From NCBI RefSeq assembly GCF_000716675.1, contig NZ_JNXT01000091.1:1-24856 (forward strand): a stretch of DNA of 24,856 nucleotides. The letters run 5' to 3'. This document shows positions 11,458 to 18,448 of this stretch, in pieces. How positions within the stretch are numbered: position 1 is the stretch's first letter; each line of letters begins with the position of its first letter. This DNA comes from Streptomyces alboflavus. GTDB lineage: Bacteria > Actinomycetota > Actinomycetes > Streptomycetales > Streptomycetaceae. The notes beneath the pieces were generated by a model, which saw only the letters and a list, made by a program, of their open reading frames with translations, ran no database searches and was not told where the DNA came from. Position numbers and translations under genes: made by a program.

Positions 11458-12189
11458 CTATCCTACGGCCGTCCCGAACAGGCTGCCCAGGGCGTACGTC
11501 ACACCTGCCGCGGCACCGCCCAGCGCGAGCTGCCGCAGCCCGCTGAACCACCAGGACCGCGCCGTCACCCTGGCCACGACCGCACCGCACGCGAAGAGCC
11601 CGATCAGCGCGAGCAGCAGCGCGGGCCACAGGGCACTGGCCCCGAGCAGATACGGCAGTACGGGCAGCAGCGCGCCCAGCGCGAAGGAGCCGAACGAGGA
11701 CACGGCGGCGACCAGCGGCGAGGGCAGGTCGCCCGGGTCGATGCCCAGCTCCTCGCGGGCGTGGATCTCCAGGGCCTGCTCGGGGTCCTTGGACAGCTGC
11801 CGGGCGACCTCACCGGCAAGCTCGGGCTCGACGCCGCGCGACACGTACAGCGCGGCCAGCTCCCGCTCCTCGTCCTGGGGGTGCTTGTGCAACTCCCTGC
11901 GCTCCACGTCCAGTTCGGCCTGGACCAGCTCGCGCTGCGAGGCCACGGAGGTGTACTCGCCCGCGGCCATGGAGAACGCGCCGGCGGCGAGCCCCGCGAG
12001 GCCGGTGATGACGATGGTCTCGCGCGACACCGCCCCGCCCGCGACACCGGTCATCAGGGCCAGGTTGGACACGAGACCGTCCATGGCGCCGAAGACGGCG
12101 GGGCGCAGCCAGCCGCCGTTGACGTCGCGATGGGTGTGGTTGTCCCGGTGCGCCTCGTGCAGCGGGGCCTCGATCTCGATGATCGCCAT
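11458..12189 (-). CDS. VIT1/CCC1-family membrane protein (putative Fe/Mn transporter)
   Basis: 243 aa. ATG at 12189 is used; a longer frame exists, but its N-terminus is Arg/Pro-rich and unlike the family. Features of the family: a first membrane segment with AVFGAMDGLVSNLALMTGVAGG (residues 31-52), a second with VITGLAGLAAGAFSMAAGEYTSVASQRE (60-87), then a charged Glu/His-rich cytoplasmic stretch (about 88-155, including ELHKHPQDEEREL) that in VIT1 proteins forms a metal-binding domain, and three more membrane helices (about 158-182, 186-209, 217-241). Known members move Fe2+ or Mn2+ across membranes; bacterial members are less studied. It is monocistronic between gltB and the divergent ARH operon. 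A GGGAGG lies 13 nt before the ATG, rather far; AAGAG is nearer. Confidence 0.9.
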   Translation of the reverse strand: MAIIEIEAPLHEAHRDNHTHRDVNGGWLRPAVFGAMDGLVSNLALMTGVAGGAVSRETIVITGLAGLAAGAFSMAAGEYTSVASQRELVQAELDVERRELHKHPQDEERELAALYVSRGVEPELAGEVARQLSKDPEQALEIHAREELGIDPGDLPSPLVAAVSSFGSFALGALLPVLPYLLGASALWPALLLALIGLFACGAVVARVTARSWWFSGLRQLALGGAAAGVTYALGSLFGTAVG

Positions 12190-12211
12190 GACGAAAACTC
12201 TTCCTCCCACT

Positions 12212-12244
12212 CGGACGGGGGCACGCGCACGCGGACGGGGGCAC
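12212..12244. repeat. 13-bp direct repeat in the VIT1-type leader
   Basis: CGGACGGGGGCAC occurs at 12212-12224 and 12232-12244, a 20-bp spacing (about two helical turns). It lies 23-55 nt upstream of the VIT1-type ATG. It could be a tandem regulator site or simple local duplication. Confidence 0.4.
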
Positions 12245-12301
12245 ACGTCACCCCGGTACGGAGCACTCCGGCCCCGGTCCCTCCCCCTCGGACACCCTCG
12301 A

Positions 12302-12347
12302 AAGTACGCGCGAAAAATCTTGCCCGCCAGCAAGGAAGGCCGTACTT
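12302..12347. promoter_or_regulatory. Nested dyads in the divergent VIT1/ARH intergenic region
   Basis: An outer inverted repeat AAGTACG (12302-12308) / CGTACTT (12341-12347) almost shares its centre with an inner CTTGC-n6-GCAAG (12319-12334). The 12190-12516 gap separates two divergent genes, so this may be a shared control element, or a foldable transcript segment. No convincing -35/-10 pair was assigned. Confidence 0.35.
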
Positions 12348-12424
12348 ACCTGCGAAAACGCGCCTCGGCAGGCCCTCCCCCGAACCTCGCGCGGAGCCTG
12401 CCCGACATGCCGAAGGGGTGACGC

Positions 12425-12442
12425 TGAGCGCACGAATGCTCA
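12425..12442. promoter_or_regulatory. TGAGC-n8-GCTCA dyad upstream of the ARH operon
   Basis: An 18-bp inverted repeat 74 nt before the ARH1 start codon. It is a candidate operator for the seven-gene operon; no matching regulator gene lies in the window. Confidence 0.3.
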
Positions 12443-12516
12443 CATGAGTGCCGTCGCGTGGCAGGGATGGTCCAACGCACTGCAACCCGGCAGTCAGCGT
12501 GACAGGGAGGCACGGC

Positions 12517-13524
12517 ATGGCATCCGTCGCATGTGTTCCCTCGGTCCCGGCGCCCGGTGACGCCGGCGGACTCCGCGAGCGGGCCCGCGGCGCGATGCTC
12601 GGCCTCGCCGTCGGCGACGCGCTCGGCGCGCCCGCGGAGAACATGAAGCCGTCCGAGATCCGCCGCCGCTGGGGCCGCATCACGGGGTACGTCGTGGAGC
12701 ATCCGGCGGGGACGGACGACACCGAGTACGCCATCTTCTCCGGCCTTCTCCTCGCCCGGCACGGCTCCGCGCTCACCGTCGCGCACGTCGAGGCGGCCTG
12801 GCACCAGTGGATCGCCGACCTCGACGAAGGCCCGTTCCGCGGCGCGGGGTTCAGCGAACGCGGCACCCTGGAGAACCTGCGCCGGGGCCTCGCCGCGCCC
12901 ATCTCCGCCCAGCACCGGCACGCCTGGAGCGACGGGCTCGCGATGCGCGCCGCCCCCTTCGGCGTCTTCGCCGCGGGCGCCCCCGCCGAGGCGGCCCGAC
13001 TCGTCGCCGTCGACGGCACCGTCAGCCACGAGGGCGAGGGCATCCACGGCGGCCGCGCGGTGGCCGCGGGCGTGGCGGCGGCGATGGCCGGGGCGCCGGT
13101 GGAGTCGGTGGTCGCGGCGGCCCTGTCCGTCATCCCGGCGGACAGCTGGACCGCCCGCTCGCTGCGCCGGGCCGTCGCCGTCGCCCACCGCGGCGAACGC
13201 GCGGTCCGCTCGGCGGTCGTCATCGGCGGCTACCCGTGGACGGACCTCGCCCCCGAGGCGGTCGGCCTCGCCTTCGGCGCGTACGCGGCCGCCGGGGGCG
13301 ACTTCACGACGGCGGTCCTCACAGCGGTGAACATGGGCCGCGACGCCGACACCACGGCGGCGGTCGCGGGCGCCCTGGCAGGCGCGAGCTGCGGCGCGAC
13401 CGCGATCCCCCCGGAGTGGTCCACCCCCATCGGCCCGGCCCTCGGCACCTGCCTGCCGTCGATGCGGGGCCATCACGTCCTGGACATCGCCGACCTCTTG
13501 ACCCCGGACGAGGAGGCACCGTGA
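12517..13524 (+). CDS. ADP-ribosylglycohydrolase family protein 1 (DraG/ARH fold)
   Basis: 335 aa. ATG at 12517 has GGGAGG six bases upstream; the in-frame ATG further upstream has no such site. Family enzymes use a two-Mg2+ centre to hydrolyse the glycosidic bond of ADP-ribosylated residues or small ADP-ribosyl/ribosyl compounds. All key motifs are intact: GLAVGDALGAP (29-39), TDDTE (66-70), the mid-protein HEGEGIHGGRAVAAG (171-185), and the C-terminal metal motif GRDADTTAAVAGALAGA (274-290), with D276, D278 and T279 as ligands by analogy with human ARH3. It is the first gene of the seven-gene operon; its TGA overlaps the GTG of the next gene. Probably active; the substrate is not predictable. 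Confidence 0.93.
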   Translation: MASVACVPSVPAPGDAGGLRERARGAMLGLAVGDALGAPAENMKPSEIRRRWGRITGYVVEHPAGTDDTEYAIFSGLLLARHGSALTVAHVEAAWHQWIADLDEGPFRGAGFSERGTLENLRRGLAAPISAQHRHAWSDGLAMRAAPFGVFAAGAPAEAARLVAVDGTVSHEGEGIHGGRAVAAGVAAAMAGAPVESVVAAALSVIPADSWTARSLRRAVAVAHRGERAVRSAVVIGGYPWTDLAPEAVGLAFGAYAAAGGDFTTAVLTAVNMGRDADTTAAVAGALAGASCGATAIPPEWSTPIGPALGTCLPSMRGHHVLDIADLLTPDEEAP

Positions 13525-14978
13525 AGCCTCCTCCCCCCGCTGTGGGCAGCTGGTCCGCCCAGAGGGCGGCAGGGGCATCCCCTGCTCGAGCGGAACCGAG
13601 AGGTTCGGGAAGGGCGGACACGGCGGCGCCGCGCGGCTCACTCGCCGTGACCGGGGCCCCGGCGCCGGGCACCCTCGACGCCCACGCCGGCCAAGGCCCC
13701 CCTGGGGCGACCCCCGCACAGGGCACGACGACGGACGCCCGCGCCGAAGGCCTCCTCCTCGGCCTGGCCGCGGGCGACGCCGCGGGCTGGCCCGCGGCCC
13801 GCCACCGCGCGGCCCGCATGCCCACCTGGACCCGCCGCCTCACCCGAGAACTGGACACCTTCGCCGAACACAACGCGACCACCACCCTCCCCGTCCCCAT
13901 CGCCCTGAACCAGCCCCCCGAACCCCTGCGCCTCGGCCCCTCCGACGACGCCGAGTGGGCGGCCTTCACCGCCGAAGCCGTACTGAAGGCGACGGACGGC
14001 ACCCTGGACCGCACCCTCACCAGGGACCGCCGCACCCGAGCGACCCTGGCCCTCGCCTGGAACACCCTGGCCAGCGAGGTGGCAGCGGCGGCAGCCCGCG
14101 CCCCGGAGGTGGAGTCCGCCCTCCTCCCCCTGCGCGCCCGCATCTCCGTACGCGCGGGCCTCGGCAACCTCGCTGCAGGCCTGCGCCCACCCGCCACCGG
14201 CCACGACAACCCGCACTTCTTCGACGACGCCGCCTGCGTACGCGCCTGCGTCCTCGCCCTGGTCCACCCTGGCGCCCCCGAACGGGCCGCCGACCTGGCC
14301 GAGTTCGACGCCCGCTACACCCAGGACGGCGACGGCGTGCACGGCGCCCGCGCGATGGCCGCGGCGATCGCGACCGCGCTCACGGGCGCGTCCCCCGAGG
14401 AGGCCACGGCCGCCGCCCTCACCCAACTGCCCGCGCACACGGAGATCGGCCGCAACGCCCGCCACGCCCTGGACCTGGCCCGCGCCTGCGCACAGGACCC
14501 GGCCGGCGCCACCTTCGCGCTGGTCCCGCTCCTGGAGCACAGCATCGTCGACCACGTCTACAGCTACGGCATCGCCGCCGCCGAGACCGTCCCGGTGGCC
14601 CTGGCCCTGGCCGTCGCCTCCGAGGGCCGGATCCGCGAGGCGGTCCCCGCGGCCGCCTGCCTGTCCCGCGTGGCCGACTCCGCACCCGCCCTCACCGGCG
14701 CGCTGACCGGCGCCCTGGCCACGGCCACCGCCATCCCGTACACGTGGCGGGAGACCTGCCGCACCCTCTCCGGCTGCGCCCTGCCGCGCCTCGCGGGCAC
14801 CGATCTGGTGGAGCTGGCCGGGCAGTTGGCGCGGGCCCACACCGAACCACCCACACCGCAGGAGGACTCGGGACATGCCACCACTGGATCCGACACCGGG
14901 AAGCTCCCGGGCGAGCCGCCCGACGCTGACCCTCGCCGACCGCGTGACGGGCGCCCTGGTCGGCGCGGCGGTCGGTGA
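13521..14978 (+). CDS. ADP-ribosylglycohydrolase family protein 2, divergent with altered metal site
   Basis: 485 aa. GTG at 13521 overlaps the ARH1 stop (GTGA) and has GAGGAGG upstream; the longer open frame inside ARH1 is a shadow. Residues about 7-33 are translated from an intergenic-type repeat, and residues 1-70 look disordered. The fold motifs are recognisable but eroded: GLAAGDAAGWP (81-91) for GDALG, SDDAE (141-145) for SDDT, DGDGVHGARAMAAAIA (269-284) intact, and the C-terminal metal motif reads SRVADSAPALTGAL (382-395), so the first Asp is Val384 while D386 is kept and Thr is Ser387. It may have weakened or changed catalysis, or act as a partner of a neighbour. The last about 35 codons overlap ARH3 by 104 nt. 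Confidence 0.88.
   Translation: MKPPPPAVGSWSAQRAAGASPARAEPRGSGRADTAAPRGSLAVTGAPAPGTLDAHAGQGPPGATPAQGTTTDARAEGLLLGLAAGDAAGWPAARHRAARMPTWTRRLTRELDTFAEHNATTTLPVPIALNQPPEPLRLGPSDDAEWAAFTAEAVLKATDGTLDRTLTRDRRTRATLALAWNTLASEVAAAAARAPEVESALLPLRARISVRAGLGNLAAGLRPPATGHDNPHFFDDAACVRACVLALVHPGAPERAADLAEFDARYTQDGDGVHGARAMAAAIATALTGASPEEATAAALTQLPAHTEIGRNARHALDLARACAQDPAGATFALVPLLEHSIVDHVYSYGIAAAETVPVALALAVASEGRIREAVPAAACLSRVADSAPALTGALTGALATATAIPYTWRETCRTLSGCALPRLAGTDLVELAGQLARAHTEPPTPQEDSGHATTGSDTGKLPGEPPDADPRRPRDGRPGRRGGR
13541..13617 (+). repeat. Streptomyces-type intergenic repeat inside the ARH2 reading frame
   Basis: Contains GCAGGGGCATCCCCTGCTCG, with the dyad GCAGGGG/CCCCTGC, followed by AGCGGAACCGAGAGGTTCGG and a GGAAGGGCGG tail. 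I recognise this as a common Streptomyces repeat normally found between genes. Here it lies 20 nt after the ARH2 start and is read through in frame. Confidence 0.55.
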
Positions 14979-16071
14979 CGCGCTCGGCGGCCCCGTCGAG
15001 GGCTGCTCCCCCGACCAGATCGCCGAGCGCCACAGCGGCCGCGTCCGGGGGATCGTCGGCCCCTGGCACGGGGACGACTGGCGCACGGCCCGCCCCATCG
15101 CCCCGTACCACAAGGGCGACGGCCACATCACCGACGACACCCTGATGACCCACGCGCTGATCCGCGTGTACGCGACGGTCCGCGACCACCTCGACGCGTA
15201 CGCGATCGCCGACCACCTGGTCCCCGACCTGATCACCACCCCGCGCTGGATCCCCGAACTGGAGGCGGACGCCCTCCCCCTGCACCGCCTCTTCCTCGCC
15301 GAGAAGTGGCTCGTGGCCCGCCTCCACTACGGCCACGTGGATCCGCGCGAGGCGGGCGCGGGCAACATCGTCAACTGCGGCGCCGCGATGTACATGGCAC
15401 CGGTCGGCCTGGTCAACGCGGCGAACCCGGCGGGCGCGTACGCCGAGGCCCTGGACGTCGCGGGCGCGCACCAGTCGTCGTACGGCAGGGAGGCGGCCGG
15501 GGTCTTCGCGGCGGCGGTGGCGGCGGCCTGCGTCCCCGGCGCGACGCCCGCCTCGGTCGTCGAGACCTGCCTCGCCCTGGCGAAGGACGGCACGCGCGCG
15601 GCGATCGAGGCGGTGGCCGAAGTGGCGTCCGGGTACGACGAGTTCGAGCCCGCCCTCGCCCCGCTCCGGACGGCGGTCGCCCCCTTCGACACGGTCGGCC
15701 CGGACTACCGCGCCCCGTCCCTCGGCGCCCGCCGCCCCTCCCGCCTGCACGCCATCGAGGAGCTGCCCGTCGCCCTGGGCATGCTCCTGATCGCCGACGG
15801 CGACTACCGCCGCACCGTGCTCGGCTCGGTGAACTACGGCCGCGACTGCGACTCGACCGCCACGATGAGCGGCGCCATCGCGGGCGCCCTGCGCGGCGCG
15901 TCCACCGTCCCCGATGACTGGTCGACGACGGTCGCCGAGGCGAGCCGCCTCGACCTCCGCACCCCCGCCCTCACCCTCACGGAAGTCGCCCGGGAGATCT
16001 TCACCAAGGACCGCACCCGCCGCCGCACCCACGAGGCGGCGTTCACGTCCCTGACGGACCCCGCCGCATGA
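14875..16071 (+). CDS. ADP-ribosylglycohydrolase family protein 3 (DraG/ARH fold)
   Basis: 398 aa. ATG at 14875 is preceded by GGAGG, which favours it over GTG at 14944 despite a 104-nt overlap with ARH2. Metal-site motifs are complete: GAAVGDALGGPVEG (30-43), ITDDTLM (85-91), and YGRDCDSTATMSGAIAGAL (321-339) with D324, D326 and S327. The middle contains NIVNCGAAMYMAPVG (164-178) and ASGYDEFEPALAPLR, a pattern I associate with larger actinobacterial ARH members; the protein is about 60 aa longer than ARH1, mostly from insertions between the two metal motifs. No signal peptide is seen, so cytoplasmic. Its TGA overlaps the ATG of ARH4 (ATGA). Likely an active hydrolase with a substrate different from ARH1. 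Confidence 0.93.
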   Translation: MPPLDPTPGSSRASRPTLTLADRVTGALVGAAVGDALGGPVEGCSPDQIAERHSGRVRGIVGPWHGDDWRTARPIAPYHKGDGHITDDTLMTHALIRVYATVRDHLDAYAIADHLVPDLITTPRWIPELEADALPLHRLFLAEKWLVARLHYGHVDPREAGAGNIVNCGAAMYMAPVGLVNAANPAGAYAEALDVAGAHQSSYGREAAGVFAAAVAAACVPGATPASVVETCLALAKDGTRAAIEAVAEVASGYDEFEPALAPLRTAVAPFDTVGPDYRAPSLGARRPSRLHAIEELPVALGMLLIADGDYRRTVLGSVNYGRDCDSTATMSGAIAGALRGASTVPDDWSTTVAEASRLDLRTPALTLTEVAREIFTKDRTRRRTHEAAFTSLTDPAA

Positions 16072-17546
16072 CCCGCCTGACCTGGCTCCAGCCCGAGGAC
16101 CTCATCGCGCACGAGTTCCGGCAGGCGGAGGAGGAGGGCAGAGACGTCACGGAGGCGGCGGCCCGCTGGCGGGCGGCGGGCGGCCGCACCGCCCCGCCGC
16201 GGTCGGGCGCGTCCCCAGACGAGGCCTCGCCACAGCTACGGGCCCTGGCGGAAGACCTGTTGACCGAACTCGGGCAGGAACGGGAACGGGAAGACGCTGC
16301 CGAAGCGGCACATTTCCAGCCCGTCCGGCGATTGAGGACGAGGCGCGAAGCGCCGATCGACGGGAGCCGTCCCACCCGCACGGGACACCCACCCGGCTGG
16401 GGCCCAGGGGGCGCAGCGCCCCTGGTTACGGGAAGGGGCGGGACTGGGGAGCCCCCGGCAGGGCCCACCCACCGCACCCGCCTCCACACGGCCTGGCTGG
16501 GCCGAGCCGCAGGCTGCCTCCTCGGCAAGCCCGTCGAAAAGCTCCCCCTGGAAGGCATCCGTGCCCTGGCGAAGGCCACCGGCAACTGGCCCCTGAGCAC
16601 CTGGTTCACGGCACAGGGAGTCCCACCCGAGCTGACCACCACGTACCCCTGGAACAGACGCTCGGCACCCACCTCCCTGGCCGAGAACATCAACGGCATG
16701 CCGGAGGACGACGACCTCAACTACCCCCTGCTGAACCTGCTGCTCCTCCAGCGCCACGGCAAGGCGTTCACGACGCACGACGTGGCCACGCTGTGGCTGG
16801 AGGAACTCCCGGCCGCGAGGACCTTCACGGCGGAACGCGTGGCGTACCGCAACCTCCTGAACGGCGTACCGCCGCCACGGACGGCCCGCCACCACAACCC
16901 GTTCCGGGAGTGGATCGGCGCCCTGATCCGCGCGGACGTGCACGGCTGGACGAACCCGGGTGACCCGGCGTCGGCGGCGGAGCAGGCGCACCGGGACGCG
17001 TGTCTGACGCACACGGGCAACGGCGTGTACGGGGCGATGTTCGCGGCGGCGACGATCGCGGCGGCGGCGTCGGGGACGGCCGACGTGCACGCGAGCCTGG
17101 CGGCGGGCCTCGACGTGGTACCGCCGGACTCGCGCCTGGCCCGGGCGGTGCGCCGCGGCGTCGACCTCGCGGGGGCGCACCGGGACTTCGACGCCGTGGT
17201 GGACCGGCTGCACGCCGAGTTCGGCAGGTACCACTGGGTGCACGTCGTCCCGAACGCGGCGCTGCTCGCGGCCGCCCTCACGCACGCCGACGGCGACTTC
17301 ACCGCGTCGATCACGCGCGTGGTGTCGGGCGGCTGGGACACGGACTCCAACGGGGCGACGGCGGGCTCGGTCGCGGGCCTGCTGTCCGGTCGCCCTGACG
17401 CGCTCCCGGACCGCTGGACAGCCCCGCTCCACAACCGGCTCGCCACCTCGGTCGGCGGCTTCCACGGCACCGGCTTCGACACCCTCGCGCGTCTCACCGC
17501 GCACCTGACCGACGACCCCGCCCCGCAGGAGGCACCCCACCCATGA
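16068..17546 (+). CDS. ADP-ribosylglycohydrolase family protein 4, with N-terminal extension and repeat-encoded linker
   Basis: 492 aa, ATG at 16068 overlapping the ARH3 stop. Residues 1-82 form a charged helical segment (TWLQPEDLIAHEFRQAEEEGRD...) not present in ARH1-3. Residues about 83-130 are translated from an intergenic-type repeat and are Pro/Gly/Arg-rich. The ARH domain begins near 136 (LHTAWLGRAAGCLLGKPVEKLP), where the usual GDALG is GCLLG. The N-terminal metal motif is PEDDDLNY (212-219) and the C-terminal one is GGWDTDSNGATAGSVAG (421-437), with D424, D426 and S427; these variants are normal for this subgroup and suggest an active enzyme. ARH4 lacks a clear Shine-Dalgarno and is likely translationally coupled to ARH3. 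Its TGA overlaps the kinase ATG. Confidence 0.9.
   Translation: MTRLTWLQPEDLIAHEFRQAEEEGRDVTEAAARWRAAGGRTAPPRSGASPDEASPQLRALAEDLLTELGQEREREDAAEAAHFQPVRRLRTRREAPIDGSRPTRTGHPPGWGPGGAAPLVTGRGGTGEPPAGPTHRTRLHTAWLGRAAGCLLGKPVEKLPLEGIRALAKATGNWPLSTWFTAQGVPPELTTTYPWNRRSAPTSLAENINGMPEDDDLNYPLLNLLLLQRHGKAFTTHDVATLWLEELPAARTFTAERVAYRNLLNGVPPPRTARHHNPFREWIGALIRADVHGWTNPGDPASAAEQAHRDACLTHTGNGVYGAMFAAATIAAAASGTADVHASLAAGLDVVPPDSRLARAVRRGVDLAGAHRDFDAVVDRLHAEFGRYHWVHVVPNAALLAAALTHADGDFTASITRVVSGGWDTDSNGATAGSVAGLLSGRPDALPDRWTAPLHNRLATSVGGFHGTGFDTLARLTAHLTDDPAPQEAPHP
16317..16441 (+). repeat. Streptomyces-type composite intergenic repeat inside the ARH4 reading frame
   Basis: Begins with the 24-nt unit (16319-16342) that is 23/24 identical to the copy at 44-67. 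This is followed by GGCGC-gaa-GCGCC (16342-16354), then a GGGGGCGCAGCGCCCC dyad (about 16407-16422) and a GGAAGGGGCGGG tail. The order unit, small dyad, large dyad, G-rich tail is typical of repeats between Streptomyces genes. It replaces no conserved ARH sequence and keeps the frame. Confidence 0.65.
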
Positions 17547-18448
17547 CCCGGCCCCACATCGCCGTACTCGGCAGCACCAACATGGACCTCGTCGCGTACG
17601 TGGCCAAGGCCCCGCAGCGCGGGGAGACCGTCACCGGCCGCGAGTTCCGCACCCTCCCCGGCGGCAAGGGCGCCAACCAGGCCGTCGCCGCGGCCCGCGC
17701 GGGCGCCACCGTCGCGATGATCGGCGCCGTCGGAAACGACGCCTTCGGCACCCAACTGCGGTCGGCGCTCGACCACTCGGGCGTGGACACCGACCTGCTG
17801 CGCACGGTCGAGGGCCCGAGCGGCACGGCCCACATCGTCGTGGACGACGACGGCGGCAACGCGATCGTCGTGATCCCCGGCGCGAACGCCACGCTCACCG
17901 CGCTGTCCGCGGGCGACAGGGCCGAGATCGCCTCCGCCGCCGCGCTCCTGCTCCAGCTGGAGGTCCCACTTGAGGGCGTGCTGGCCGCCGCCCGTACCGC
18001 CCGCGAGCACGGCGTCCGCACCATCCTCACCCCGGCGCCCGCGCAGCCGCTGCCGCCCGAACTCCTCGCCGCCACCGACCTGTTGCTCCCCAACGAGCAC
18101 GAGGCCGCCGCCCTCACCGGCATCACGGACCCGGCCGCGGCGGCCCGCGCGCTGCTCTCCCAGGTCCCGGAGGTCGTCGTGACGCTCGGCGCTGCGGGCA
18201 GCCTGTACGCCGCCCGGGGCGCCGAGCCCGTCACGGTGCCCGCGCGGCGGGTCACGGCGGTGGACACGACGGGCGCGGGCGACACCTTCGCGGGCGCGCT
18301 CGCGGTGGCGCTCTGCGAGGGCAACTCCGTTCCGGACGCCATGAGTTGGGCGTCGGCGGCGTCCGCGCTCTCCGTGCAGCGGACGGGAGCGGCGACCTCC
18401 ATGCCGTACCGCGCGGAGATCGACGCCGAAGCGGGAGCGAGCGCATGA
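17543..18448 (+). CDS. rbsK: Ribokinase-like PfkB-family sugar kinase
   Basis: 301 aa, ATG at 17543 overlapping the ARH4 stop, with GGAGG ten bases upstream. PfkB signature 1 is GGKGANQAVAAARAG (40-54); signature 2 is DTTGAGDTFAGALA (241-254), with D247 the catalytic base and GAGD the anion hole. The N-terminal GSTNMDLV and NE of PNEHEAAALTG (183-192) match ribokinases closely. The expected reaction is ATP-dependent phosphorylation of D-ribose to ribose 5-phosphate; a related pentose or nucleoside cannot be excluded. Its place directly behind four ARH hydrolases suggests it takes a sugar released by them. ARH enzymes normally release ADP-ribose, not ribose, so either the hydrolases act on simple ribosyl compounds or other enzymes intervene. 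Confidence 0.9.
   Translation: MTRPHIAVLGSTNMDLVAYVAKAPQRGETVTGREFRTLPGGKGANQAVAAARAGATVAMIGAVGNDAFGTQLRSALDHSGVDTDLLRTVEGPSGTAHIVVDDDGGNAIVVIPGANATLTALSAGDRAEIASAAALLLQLEVPLEGVLAAARTAREHGVRTILTPAPAQPLPPELLAATDLLLPNEHEAAALTGITDPAAAARALLSQVPEVVVTLGAAGSLYAARGAEPVTVPARRVTAVDTTGAGDTFAGALAVALCEGNSVPDAMSWASAASALSVQRTGAATSMPYRAEIDAEAGASA

Noticed and set aside
12807..13520. N-terminal extension of ARH2 by 238 codons inside ARH1
   Set aside because: It translates ARH1 in the wrong frame as Arg/Gly/Pro-rich sequence; GTG at 13521 has GAGGAGG and the usual stop-start overlap.
16317..16441. Insertion sequence in ARH4
   Set aside because: No transposase, terminal inverted repeats or target duplication is visible; the segment fits a short non-coding repeat.
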